Part shown: positions 1 to 6,959 of the stretch, piece after piece
Layout of the letters: the number at the start of each line of letters is the position of its first letter
Numbering within the stretch: position 1 is the first letter of the stretch
IMG/VR virus record: IMGVR_UViG_3300009506_000172
Coordinates: 1-25,940 of that record
Length of the DNA stretch: 25,940 nt
Reading direction: 5' to 3' (one strand)
DNA from: a virus
Notes under the pieces: model-generated
What the model saw: the letters and a program-made list of their open reading frames with translations, nothing else
Database searches by the model: none
What the model was told of the DNA's origin: nothing
Translations under genes and position numbers: made by a program

Positions 1-689
1 GACCCAGGCCCGTCCCACCCCGGCTGAAAATATCCGCCGCTGTAGACGATCGTCTCGGCGCCTCCGTTCACGGATGCCCAAACCTTGGTTCCGGGAACGT
101 ACGGCAGGCTGGGCGTGGTGTCGGACACGTCGAGCTGGAAGCCGGACGACGGGTGAACCTGCGACTGGTTCGGACCGGGAACCATGTTGATGAGCACGAG
201 GTCGCGAGCTTCGAGGTCCTCGATCACCGCGTCCACGTAGACGCCGGGGAGCTCGACCTCGAACTCGCCGCCGCTGCCGCCAGGGAATCCATCGTCGAAT
301 CGCAAGCGGAACGCGAGGTCGAGCGACGTACCTGCGTGGAGGTTGAACGCGAAGTTGTCGGCGTAGACGTCGTCGCTGCCGAGGTGCGCGAGGTCCACGC
401 TGAAGACCGGGGAACCGGAGGCCAACGCCTCGAACACCCACTTGCTTGATCCGGGCATCTGCTGCGGAGCTCGCAGCCTCAGCCAGTAGCGAACGAGCTT
501 AGCTCCGACCTCCACCGGACTGATCAGTTGGCCAACGTGGATCTCGTCGCCGCTCACGAACGTCTCGAACCGTCCAGGCTCGTCGTGGCCCAAGACGAAG
601 AGGTACTGCCCTTCGGGCTGGGTCGCGTAGCTCGGGGCAACTCGCCCTTGCGAGTAACCGAACGCACGCTTGAACGGAGTGAATCCCAT
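1..689 (-). CDS. Tail surface/receptor-associated protein, 3' end beyond the window (partial)
   Basis: The frame opens at an ATG at 689 and stays open without a stop to the left edge, giving about 229 visible residues. A Shine-Dalgarno-like AGGGGAC overlaps the stop of the preceding gene 7 bp upstream, which supports this start. The visible protein begins MGFTPFKRAFGYSQGRVAPS and is beta-rich, with alternating hydrophobic residues, Gly/Pro turns and no obvious membrane segment. Around residues 30-75 there is a stretch about a 'value' (LFVLGHDEPGRFETF) followed by charged beta strands. It is the third of three consecutive surface-type proteins after the baseplate J-like gene, so I infer a role in the distal tail or baseplate periphery. 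I do not recognise a named family. The coding call is strong because of spacing, frame continuity and codon usage like its neighbours; the function is only contextual. Confidence 0.75.
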   Translation of the reverse strand, partial: MGFTPFKRAFGYSQGRVAPSYATQPEGQYLFVLGHDEPGRFETFVSGDEIHVGQLISPVEVGAKLVRYWLRLRAPQQMPGSSKWVFEALASGSPVFSVDLAHLGSDDVYADNFAFNLHAGTSLDLAFRLRFDDGFPGGSGGEFEVELPGVYVDAVIEDLEARDLVLINMVPGPNQSQVHPSSGFQLDVSDTTPSLPYVPGTKVWASVNGGAETIVYSGGYFQPGWDGPG

Positions 690-696
690 CGGTCCC

Positions 697-1404
697 CTAC
701 AGTTGGCGCATCACTTCGAGCTGGTCGAAGTAGGCGCGGCGCGTGACGTCGATCACTTGCATGCCGAACCCTGCTCGACCGGAGGTGAGCGGCGGGCTCC
801 CCGTTGCTACCTGCAAGGCGTCGTCGATGAACTCAACCATCCCCGGCTCCTCGGTCCACGTCGGAGACGTCACGTCCAGCGGGTCGTCGTTGGTGTTGCG
901 GTACACCTTGAGCACGACGTCGCCGGTCCCGTTCACGATAGCGTCGAGCCGCACGTGGACCCACTCGCCGATCTCGTACTCCGCAGCGCTGCGCAGCAAC
1001 ACGCCGTTGGAGTCCGGGTCCGGCACGTAGTCAGGAACGCCGTCGACGATACGTCCCTTCTTGAGCACGAGGTGCGGCGGGTCCCCGTCGGACAACCCGA
1101 GCAGGTAAGCATCGTCGTTCACCGAGGTCCCACCGAGGCAGATGAAGAGCAGCGGGGACCACCCGAGAACGCCGCCGGACGTTCCGCGCTGGATAGCCCC
1201 GCGAACGCTGCCTCCCTTCGCCATCGGCGCGAAGTTCACTTGGTTCGAGAACAACGCGACCGCCCCGTTGACCACGTCCAACGAGTTGAACCCGTAGAGG
1301 AACGAGCCTCCGCCGCCCGGTCTCGCGATCCCGGCAGTGACGCCCCGGTCTACCGTCCCGGCCGAGAGGCTTTCAGAAAGAAGGGTCCAGTCAGATTCCG
1401 CCAT
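697..1404 (-). CDS. LamG/concanavalin-like tail protein, putative receptor binding
   Basis: A protein of 235 residues that looks like one jelly-roll domain of the LamG/concanavalin-like type. The signs are a run of amphipathic beta strands, the segment GEWVHVRLDAIVNGTGDVVLKVYRN-like (roughly residues 147-170, typical of the 'W..vrl....ngtg.v.lkvy' strands of this fold), and a C-terminal strand AYFDQLEVMRQL, where such domains usually end with 'yfD.v.v'. Start ATG at 1404 has a good GAGGAG ribosome site 7 bases upstream. These domains bind carbohydrate in many phage tail proteins, so carbohydrate contact is plausible but inferred. The N-terminus carries a Gly-rich turn (RPGGGGSFLYGF). It sits between the 751-residue repeat protein and the partial surface protein. 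Confidence 0.78.
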   Translation of the reverse strand: MAESDWTLLSESLSAGTVDRGVTAGIARPGGGGSFLYGFNSLDVVNGAVALFSNQVNFAPMAKGGSVRGAIQRGTSGGVLGWSPLLFICLGGTSVNDDAYLLGLSDGDPPHLVLKKGRIVDGVPDYVPDPDSNGVLLRSAAEYEIGEWVHVRLDAIVNGTGDVVLKVYRNTNDDPLDVTSPTWTEEPGMVEFIDDALQVATGSPPLTSGRAGFGMQVIDVTRRAYFDQLEVMRQL

Positions 1405-1414
1405 CGTTGTCTCC

Positions 1415-3670
1415 TCAGATCGTTTCCATGAAGGTGGTCCAGTAGGTTTCCGGGTCGCGCCTCACGTAGTGTGTCCCGGTGCCCGAGTCCGTCAGGTCGA
1501 TCGTCGTGCCGCCTACCTGGCGTCGTAGGTTGAAGGTGTACGAGGTGGAGGTCCCGACGAAGTATTCGTGGCGCAGGTTGAGCGGTGAAGGGAGCGCTCC
1601 GTTCTTGTTCTCCATCGTCACCTTGGACCCGCTCGCGATGCCGTGCGGGTCCGTGGTCGTGAAGAGGTCCGTGCTCGGGTCCGCGGTGCAGGAGCGCGGG
1701 GGAACTGCCGACCCGAAGTCTTCGAACTCGTTGGTCCCGCGATACTGCGCCGCCGACAAGTCTGCTGGTGCGAACTCCCAGTCGAAGTCGCTGTTGTTCC
1801 AAGCGTCCTCGAAATCTTCCTTCGGCTCGCCGTCGAAGGTCGCCGCCTCCAAGTCGACGCCGACCCCTTCGAACTCTGTTTTGAAATCTTCGTTCGATCC
1901 CCAGCCTTCTTCGAAGTCTTCCAGCGGATACCTTGCGAGAGCGCTGGGGCCGGAGTTGACGTCTACCGGGTCGAACCCGAGCTCGCGCGCCAGCACGCCC
2001 GCGTGGACTTTGACGAACCCTTCGGGCGGCGACTGGACCCGCACCTTGCCGTGGAGGTTGACCGCTCCGATCCCCGTCGGTCCGACGACGCCGGAGGCGT
2101 TGATGAGCGCGACGAAGTCGTCGGCCTTCGCCGCACCTTCGAGCGCGATGTTCCCCGTGCCGGAAGCAGGGACGCCGATCTGCTCGTTGCTGTAGCCGAT
2201 CTTCTGCAACGTGCCCGCGGTGACGCCCGTTACCTTGATCTCGCTGTCGTAGCCTTTCCAGCGCGAGGCGATGCCGAGCTGGACCGGACCGCCGAACAAA
2301 AACGAGTAGGCCTCCGTGGAGTAGATCCCCGCGGCCGTCAGCGCTTCGTCGACGCGGTCGGACACGTCGCTGAGGTCGATGTCCCCGTTGTCGACCCGCA
2401 CTCGGACGACGTGCCGCTTGTTCACGTGGACGTCGAAGTATTCGCCGGCCGGGTCGAACGGTATCGGAACCGCGGGCGCGTGGTCGGCCGCGTACAACAT
2501 CGCCACGGTTCCGACGAGCGCGTCCGTCAGCGCGGGGCCGCCCTGGTCGGACGTGAACTGGAGCTGCTCGCCGATCGTCACGGGCCACGGCTCCGTCCCC
2601 GTGATGGGCACCGTCTGGAACCCTAGCCGGTTGACGCCTCCCGAGTTCGCCGTGCCGCCCGTGACCTCCACGGAACCACCTTCCAGGTCGTCGGAGGTTA
2701 CCCTGACGCGCGAGCCCACCGAGTCGGCGCTCGCTCCGCTGATCGCTGCGTCGATGGATGCGGCTACCTCGCTCGACGTAGCGTTCGCGATGTCCGCGAA
2801 ATCGACGTCGTCGAAGATGATCGTCTGCTCCGAGCCGCCGTCGACCTTCACCGTTAGCGTCGCGCCGTCGAACAGGTCGTACGTCTCCGCGTTGTCGCAG
2901 GTGCGAGAGGGAACGGTCTGCGTGTACGAGTTCGCGTCGTACTCCGCGATCCCCACGCTCGGGAGCTCGCCGAGGTAGACGTACCACTCGAACGAGTCAT
3001 AGGCGTCGTCCCCGCCGAAGTTCGCGACCCCGACCGGGCCTAGCTCGAAGAGGAAGAAGTCCGTTCCGCGCCAACCTTCCTCGAACGCTTCGCGCGCCGT
3101 TTCGGCGTCGAGCTGCCTTCGCTTCGTGTAGCAGTAGCGGATCGTCTCGTCCTCGATGTCGGCCACGGGTACGGCTTCGAGGCCGCCTGCTCCGTCGTAG
3201 CGCACGAAGCTGATCTGCCCCCGATGAGTCGAGTCGTCGAAGTTGTCGCCATCCACGGTCCCGCTCTGTACTTGCAGCAGGCCGAGCACCTCCTGCCCGT
3301 TCGAGTAGATCCGCTGGCAATCGTCCGCCCGTCGGATGCGGCACAGGCTTTGGGGTCGCTCGGGTTCGATCCCCGCGACCAAGTTCCCGGACCAGGAACC
3401 GACGGTCACGGCGGCGCACACGGCACCCTCCGACGTCGCGCTGGTTACTCCGGCAACCGGGTCAACCGGGGCCTCCAGCGCGCTGGCGGAGAGCTGCGCG
3501 AAGTTCTGTCCGTTGGGGACGGCGACGCTCGAGAGCACGTGGACGAAGTCGAAGGACAGCGCGCCGAAACCCGCGTACTCGCGAGCCGAAGACGTTTCCC
3601 CGGTCGACCAACCGCCAGCCTCCCCAGGTGCCGAACCGGCTGTCTCGAACCCGCCGTTGTCGATCGCCAT
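1415..3670 (-). CDS. Large modular tail protein with sheath-like and FE(E)GW repeat modules
   Basis: A protein of 751 residues directly after the baseplate J-like gene (5 bp gap), where simple myophages usually encode further baseplate or fibre components. I see no single known family over its length. Residues about 264-353 match a domain inserted in the tail sheath (see separate feature). Two looser units of the same helix-then-strand pattern follow at about 428-500 and 509-570. Acidic-aromatic motifs occur at residues 194-200 (EAFEEGW), 584-590 (EDFEEGW) and 618-624 (EDFEDAW), with related pieces between. Residues about 655-745 look like a small beta domain about 90 residues long. The N-terminus (MAIDNGGFET...) resembles the start of a carbohydrate-binding beta-sandwich. 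A baseplate or fibre-base protein is the best guess. The ribosome site is weak. Confidence 0.8.
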   Translation of the reverse strand: MAIDNGGFETAGSAPGEAGGWSTGETSSAREYAGFGALSFDFVHVLSSVAVPNGQNFAQLSASALEAPVDPVAGVTSATSEGAVCAAVTVGSWSGNLVAGIEPERPQSLCRIRRADDCQRIYSNGQEVLGLLQVQSGTVDGDNFDDSTHRGQISFVRYDGAGGLEAVPVADIEDETIRYCYTKRRQLDAETAREAFEEGWRGTDFFLFELGPVGVANFGGDDAYDSFEWYVYLGELPSVGIAEYDANSYTQTVPSRTCDNAETYDLFDGATLTVKVDGGSEQTIIFDDVDFADIANATSSEVAASIDAAISGASADSVGSRVRVTSDDLEGGSVEVTGGTANSGGVNRLGFQTVPITGTEPWPVTIGEQLQFTSDQGGPALTDALVGTVAMLYAADHAPAVPIPFDPAGEYFDVHVNKRHVVRVRVDNGDIDLSDVSDRVDEALTAAGIYSTEAYSFLFGGPVQLGIASRWKGYDSEIKVTGVTAGTLQKIGYSNEQIGVPASGTGNIALEGAAKADDFVALINASGVVGPTGIGAVNLHGKVRVQSPPEGFVKVHAGVLARELGFDPVDVNSGPSALARYPLEDFEEGWGSNEDFKTEFEGVGVDLEAATFDGEPKEDFEDAWNNSDFDWEFAPADLSAAQYRGTNEFEDFGSAVPPRSCTADPSTDLFTTTDPHGIASGSKVTMENKNGALPSPLNLRHEYFVGTSTSYTFNLRRQVGGTTIDLTDSGTGTHYVRRDPETYWTTFMETI
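1706..1927 (-). repeat. Acidic-aromatic FE-W motif cluster within tail protein
   Basis: Protein-level repeat in the 751-residue tail protein, residues about 582-655. Motifs EDFEEGW, EDFKTEFEG, EDFEDAW and NEFEDFG follow one another at 10-29 residue spacing. A related copy (EAFEEGW followed by a Phe-rich stretch) lies upstream at residues 194-235, encoded near 2966-3091. Seen directly in the translation; function unknown. Confidence 0.6.
2612..2881 (-). repeat. Copy 2 of a ~90-residue domain shared with the tail sheath
   Basis: Residues about 264-353 of the 751-residue tail protein align by eye without large gaps to residues about 163-253 of the sheath. About 55 of 91 positions are identical. 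The most conserved parts are DIANAT followed by EVAA, and TGGTAN followed by GGVNRL near the end. The unit reads as strand-strand-helix-strand-strand. Confidence 0.8.
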
Positions 3671-3675
3671 CTACT

Positions 3676-5223
3676 CTAAATCTCCGTAGCAGTGTCGCCG
3701 TTGATCACGGTCACGATCCCTAGTTGCGGGAACTCTTCCAGCTCCAGGTCAACGTCGCGCGAGGACCCGTTGAGCACCAGCCCGTCGGAGCCGTCGTCCA
3801 TCTTCCGCACGCCTTCGGTGTCGCGGACGACGTCGTAGATGTCGGAGTAAGCGATCTCCGAGGCGGGCGTTCCGTCGGCATTCTTGTAATAGAAGCCAAA
3901 GTTGACGCGCGGGTTCTCCGAACCCGTCTGCAAGGTCCGGCCGCCCCACGCGAGCGGAGCGGCGAGCGTGAACGCGAACCAGTCCTCCAGGTTGTCGATG
4001 ATCCGCTGCTTGACCACGGACGGGGTCTGACCTTCCGCGACGAACACGGTAGCGACCACGTTGATCGTCTTGTAGACCGGGTCCGTAACGAACAGCTTGA
4101 AGGTTATCGTGTTCGGGTAGGTCACAGTGCACAGCGTGTAGACCGCGTCCTTGAGTTCCTCGGTCGGCAACCCGCCGCCGACCGGCACCACGTAGAGCCG
4201 ACCTTGGTTCTCCGCGATCGCGGTCTTCTGGTCGGACGTCAACATCAGCGCGCGGGCCACGCGGGCGTCGCGACGTGCGTTGATCTCGTAGTCCTCGCGG
4301 GCCACGGTTCGATTCAGCACCCGGATGGACTGCGGGGCGAGCTCGCGGATCTGGGCCGAGCTCATCCGGGCCGAACCGCCGTCCGCGTCGCGCTCATTGT
4401 CGCACGAAACGATCACCGGGTTTCCGACGCTGTCCGTGTACGTTCCATCGACTTTCTGGATCGAGTTCTGCTCGACGTTGCCGACCTCTCCTCCGCCCGT
4501 TTTGTACCTGAACGAGATCGTGCCGACGGGGATCTTCCCGTTGACCCCGTTGCCGAACCGCACCGTAGCTCGGTCGTTCTGGTCTACCGCGACGGTGCAA
4601 TGCTTGTCGGAAGCGGTGGAGGAGAGCAGCGAGCTGACCACCGTGTACGAGCCGTCCGCTGCCGTCGGGACGAGCGAGCCGTCCAAGAACGGCCGCTGCG
4701 CGAGCTGGTACTCCTGGTTCGGAGCTCCGTTGGACGGCAGCGTCTCCGTGTGGCTGACGCTGTTTTCGACGAGGACCGTAAGCTCGGGCGGGTCGGTGCT
4801 GGCCGGCAGCGTCGCGTCTTCGAGCAGTTGGAAAACTACCGGGTCGGTGATCTCCTTGGTGCGGAACGTGTCGCCTGCCTTGAACGGGACGAACCCGACG
4901 GGGACCGAGGCGAGGGTCAGCTTCAGCTCAGCGACCGCGGCGGTGGCGCCGAACGGTGTGAAACCTAGAAGCTTGGCCAAGGCAATGAGGTTCTTGCGCT
5001 GCTTGGCGTCGCTGATGCGGGACTCGCCGGCTTGGTTATCCTGGTAGAAGGTGAGGACGCCGCCCACGAAGCTCATGAGCCAGAGGAGCAAGTTGCCGAA
5101 GTTCGCGCGGTTGTGGTCCGTCCACGTCGGGAACGTTCCCGCGAGCAGGTTGGTGAGCCGTGCTCGGATCGCGTCTTCGTCCTTGTCGGTGTAGTCGAGG
5201 TTCAGCCCGAAGCCAGCAGCCAT
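3676..5223 (-). CDS. Baseplate J-like wedge protein (T4 gp6 / P2 gpJ family)
   Basis: A protein of 515 residues with the layout of Baseplate_J proteins, which form the wedge ring joining the hub to the fibres. The N-terminal helical region includes the typical 'D...ANFGNLLLWLMSFVGGVLTFYQD' type segment (residues about 37-63), where the family contacts neighbouring wedge proteins. The hallmark motif FGNGVNGKIPVG is at residues 223-234, followed by a YKTGGGEVGNV strand (240-250). The C-terminal half contains the helix after 'TVAREDYEINARRDARVARA' (about 307-326) that is typical of this family. Length is normal for phages with simple baseplates. It follows the gp25-like gene by 13 bp, the same wedge-gene order as P2 W-J and T4-like 25-6. 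The start at 5223 lacks a strong ribosome site, suggesting translational coupling. Confidence 0.95.
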   Translation of the reverse strand: MAAGFGLNLDYTDKDEDAIRARLTNLLAGTFPTWTDHNRANFGNLLLWLMSFVGGVLTFYQDNQAGESRISDAKQRKNLIALAKLLGFTPFGATAAVAELKLTLASVPVGFVPFKAGDTFRTKEITDPVVFQLLEDATLPASTDPPELTVLVENSVSHTETLPSNGAPNQEYQLAQRPFLDGSLVPTAADGSYTVVSSLLSSTASDKHCTVAVDQNDRATVRFGNGVNGKIPVGTISFRYKTGGGEVGNVEQNSIQKVDGTYTDSVGNPVIVSCDNERDADGGSARMSSAQIRELAPQSIRVLNRTVAREDYEINARRDARVARALMLTSDQKTAIAENQGRLYVVPVGGGLPTEELKDAVYTLCTVTYPNTITFKLFVTDPVYKTINVVATVFVAEGQTPSVVKQRIIDNLEDWFAFTLAAPLAWGGRTLQTGSENPRVNFGFYYKNADGTPASEIAYSDIYDVVRDTEGVRKMDDGSDGLVLNGSSRDVDLELEEFPQLGIVTVINGDTATEI

Positions 5224-5236
5224 GCGGGCGATGGTA

Positions 5237-5665
5237 CTACACGGGCAGGTCGACTTCGAGGCCCCGCACGATCACCTCGTTGCCCGCGGCGTTTTTCGTG
5301 ATGGCGTCGAACCCTACTCGTACCCGAAGTTCCACGCCTTTATCTCGTTGACGTTCCTCGAGAACCACGCTCCGAAGCTTCGCTCGCGGCTCCTGTTGGA
5401 AAGCTTCCGCCGTGTAGACCCGCGCCAGTTCCTGGTTGGTCGGGGTCGCGTTCTTGTGCCGCAGGAGGTGCAAGCGCGACCCGAGCTCGTCGTCCCAAGG
5501 CACCTCCCCGGCCTGCGCTCCGCTGTTGCGCTCGGTCCCGAGGATCTGCTCCACGGAGGAGATGACGAGCTCCGCGCCGCCGCTGTTCGCGAAGTCCTGC
5601 TTCTGGTCGCGCCGGAACGGCCGGAGGAGCCCGTAGCCCAAGAGGTCGTCAGCCATGGGCTCCAT
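5237..5665 (-). CDS. gp25-like baseplate wedge protein (GPW_gp25 family)
   Basis: A protein of 142 residues. Family signs are GEVPW followed by LGSRLHLLRH (residues 53-70, the conserved 'f.s.l..ll' strand-helix) and AEAFQQEPRAKLRSV (residues 86-100), which matches the 'al..ePR' motif of gp25/gpW proteins. In this family the EPR core is involved in sheath-like contacts at the base of the contractile sheath; gp25 nucleates sheath assembly by joining the first sheath ring to the wedge. It sits directly upstream of the J-like gene, as expected. Start could be the ATG at 5665 or a second ATG at 5656; neither has a strong ribosome site. The N-terminus is somewhat longer than in minimal family members. 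Confidence 0.88.
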   Translation of the reverse strand: MEPMADDLLGYGLLRPFRRDQKQDFANSGGAELVISSVEQILGTERNSGAQAGEVPWDDELGSRLHLLRHKNATPTNQELARVYTAEAFQQEPRAKLRSVVLEERQRDKGVELRVRVGFDAITKNAAGNEVIVRGLEVDLPV

Positions 5666-5689
5666 CTTGCCGCACTTGCGACGCGACCG

Positions 5690-5992
5690 CTAGTCGTCGT
5701 CTATCTCGTCGTAGACTGCTTGAGCTGCCGCACGCTGAACCTGGACTTCGGTGATCGCCGCTTCGATCTGCTCTTTCTGTTTGCCGAGTAGCGCCTCGTG
5801 CTCGGTAGCTTTCGCCAACTTCTTGCCGAGGAGTGCTTTCGCCATAGGCGGACCGCCTCCCCGCGGGACCGCGACCTTCTTTCCTTGGTCGTTGACGACC
5901 TCCAACGGTCGACCTAGCCCAGCGCGCTTCGCTTCGACCTTCGCCTTGCGCTCCTGCTTCAGCACCTCTCGTTCTTCTTTGCTCATCGGCAT
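5690..5992 (-). CDS. Small charged coiled-coil protein of unknown function
   Basis: A protein of 100 residues with no family I recognise. Residues 3-25 are rich in Lys, Glu and Arg (SKEEREVLKQERKAKVEAKR), consistent with a helix. A short Gly/Pro segment (RGGGPP, about residues 44-49) breaks it. Residues 50-97 form a second amphipathic helix ending in an acidic tail. It has no signal peptide or membrane segment. The ATG at 5992 is preceded by AGGAGA about 8 bases away and lies 1 bp after the sulfotransferase stop, so the two are likely translated in tandem. By position it could be an assembly factor, a small baseplate component or a partner of the sulfotransferase; nothing in the sequence decides this. 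Confidence 0.75.
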   Translation of the reverse strand: MPMSKEEREVLKQERKAKVEAKRAGLGRPLEVVNDQGKKVAVPRGGGPPMAKALLGKKLAKATEHEALLGKQKEQIEAAITEVQVQRAAAQAVYDEIDDD

Positions 5993-5993
5993 G

Positions 5994-6923
5994 TCAGTTC
6001 TCTCCTCTTGACGTCACCGATCTACCGCCGCGTAGAACTGCGTTCGGCCTACCTGCTCCGGCAGGACCGTACTCGAACTTGGAGAACGTGTACTGGTATC
6101 GCTGCGCGAACTCCTGAGCAAGTATCGGCGGGACGATGTCGTGCCAAGTTGTGTCTGGTGGCTTGATCGGACCCGACTCGCGCCGGTGGATGACCTTCCC
6201 TCTGTGCAAGGCATCGAGGTCGGTCGCCTTCGCTTCCACGTTGTCGAAGTCGTGCTCGTAATCCGGGATGTCGAGGTCGACGTACAGTTGCCGCATCGTC
6301 TTCTTCGGCTGGTGGACCAAGTCTTCAAACCTCACGAACACGATGTTCGGGAAACGCTTCGGCCCACAGAGAACCTTGTCTTCGATGCGGACGAGGTTCG
6401 CACCTATCTGCCCCGGAGGTCGGCCCGTCCTCGGGTCCCCGATCGGGTCGAACCATCGTCGCAGCTTGTCCATGAACGGCTCGTTCGGCAAACCGCCCGG
6501 AGCATCCGACAAGATCGGGAATCTCATGTGCAGGTTGTGCAGCGACGCGGCGCAGTTCAAAGGGTGCCGTACGGTGACGATGATCTTCGATCTCGGGTGC
6601 GTGTGGGCGAGCGCGTCGTGGTGGTTGATCCACCCTCTTCCCTTGTCGAAGATGAAGGGTACTTCGTGCTCGCGGTATCGAGCGTCCAAGATGGCGCGCG
6701 AGACGTCGAGCATCCAGCGCTGGGTCCCCGGTTCGTCGTGGTGTAGGTCGCTGAGGATCTCCCTCGAACCGCTCCACAGCATGTGCTGTTGACCGTACAT
6801 GCGGTCGCAGAGAGATTCGTTGGTCGTCGAGTGACTGTCTGGGCGTTGCGCTATGATGTCGCGCAACAGATCGGAGCCGCTACGTGGCAGCCCAGCTATG
6901 AAGAAGTAGGTTCGTTCGTTCAT
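5994..6923 (-). CDS. Sulfotransferase family protein in the tail operon
   Basis: A predicted PAPS-dependent sulfotransferase of 309 residues. The N-terminal strand-loop-helix FFIAGLPRSGSDLL (residues 7-20) is the 5'-phosphosulfate-binding loop. FDKGRGW (92-98) is a family signature. VTVRHPLNCAASLHNLH (116-132) matches the 3'-phosphate-binding motif, with Arg119 and Ser127 in the usual places. VRFEDLV (197-203) is the usual late strand. The loop carries Asp18 where most relatives have Thr. The family transfers sulfate from PAPS to an alcohol or amine, often of a glycan or lipid; the substrate here is unknown. I chose ATG 6923 over a GTG at 6959 because GGGGGA lies 7 bases upstream. It follows the large fibre gene and precedes a small coiled-coil gene. 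Sulfotransferases are known as auxiliary genes in some phages; the role in surface modification is inference. Confidence 0.88.
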   Translation of the reverse strand: MNERTYFFIAGLPRSGSDLLRDIIAQRPDSHSTTNESLCDRMYGQQHMLWSGSREILSDLHHDEPGTQRWMLDVSRAILDARYREHEVPFIFDKGRGWINHHDALAHTHPRSKIIVTVRHPLNCAASLHNLHMRFPILSDAPGGLPNEPFMDKLRRWFDPIGDPRTGRPPGQIGANLVRIEDKVLCGPKRFPNIVFVRFEDLVHQPKKTMRQLYVDLDIPDYEHDFDNVEAKATDLDALHRGKVIHRRESGPIKPPDTTWHDIVPPILAQEFAQRYQYTFSKFEYGPAGAGRPNAVLRGGRSVTSRGEN

Positions 6924-6928
6924 GTTTT

Positions 6929-6936
6929 CTTCCCCC
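6929..6936 (-). promoter_or_regulatory. Ribosome binding site deciding the sulfotransferase start
   Basis: GGGGGAAG on the minus strand ends close before the ATG at 6923; the GGGGGA core is 7 bases away. The alternative GTG at 6959 lies immediately after the stop of the fibre gene and would add 12 residues unlike the family's N-terminus. Confidence 0.65.
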
Positions 6937-6959
6937 GTGCAGGACCCGCTTCTTAGCAC

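Noticed and set aside
1350-2987. A 545-codon minus-strand frame overlapping the 751-residue tail protein
   Set aside because: It is Arg/Gly-rich, has no recognisable domain and lies in a different frame over a gene with clear domain structure. I treat it as a shadow frame.
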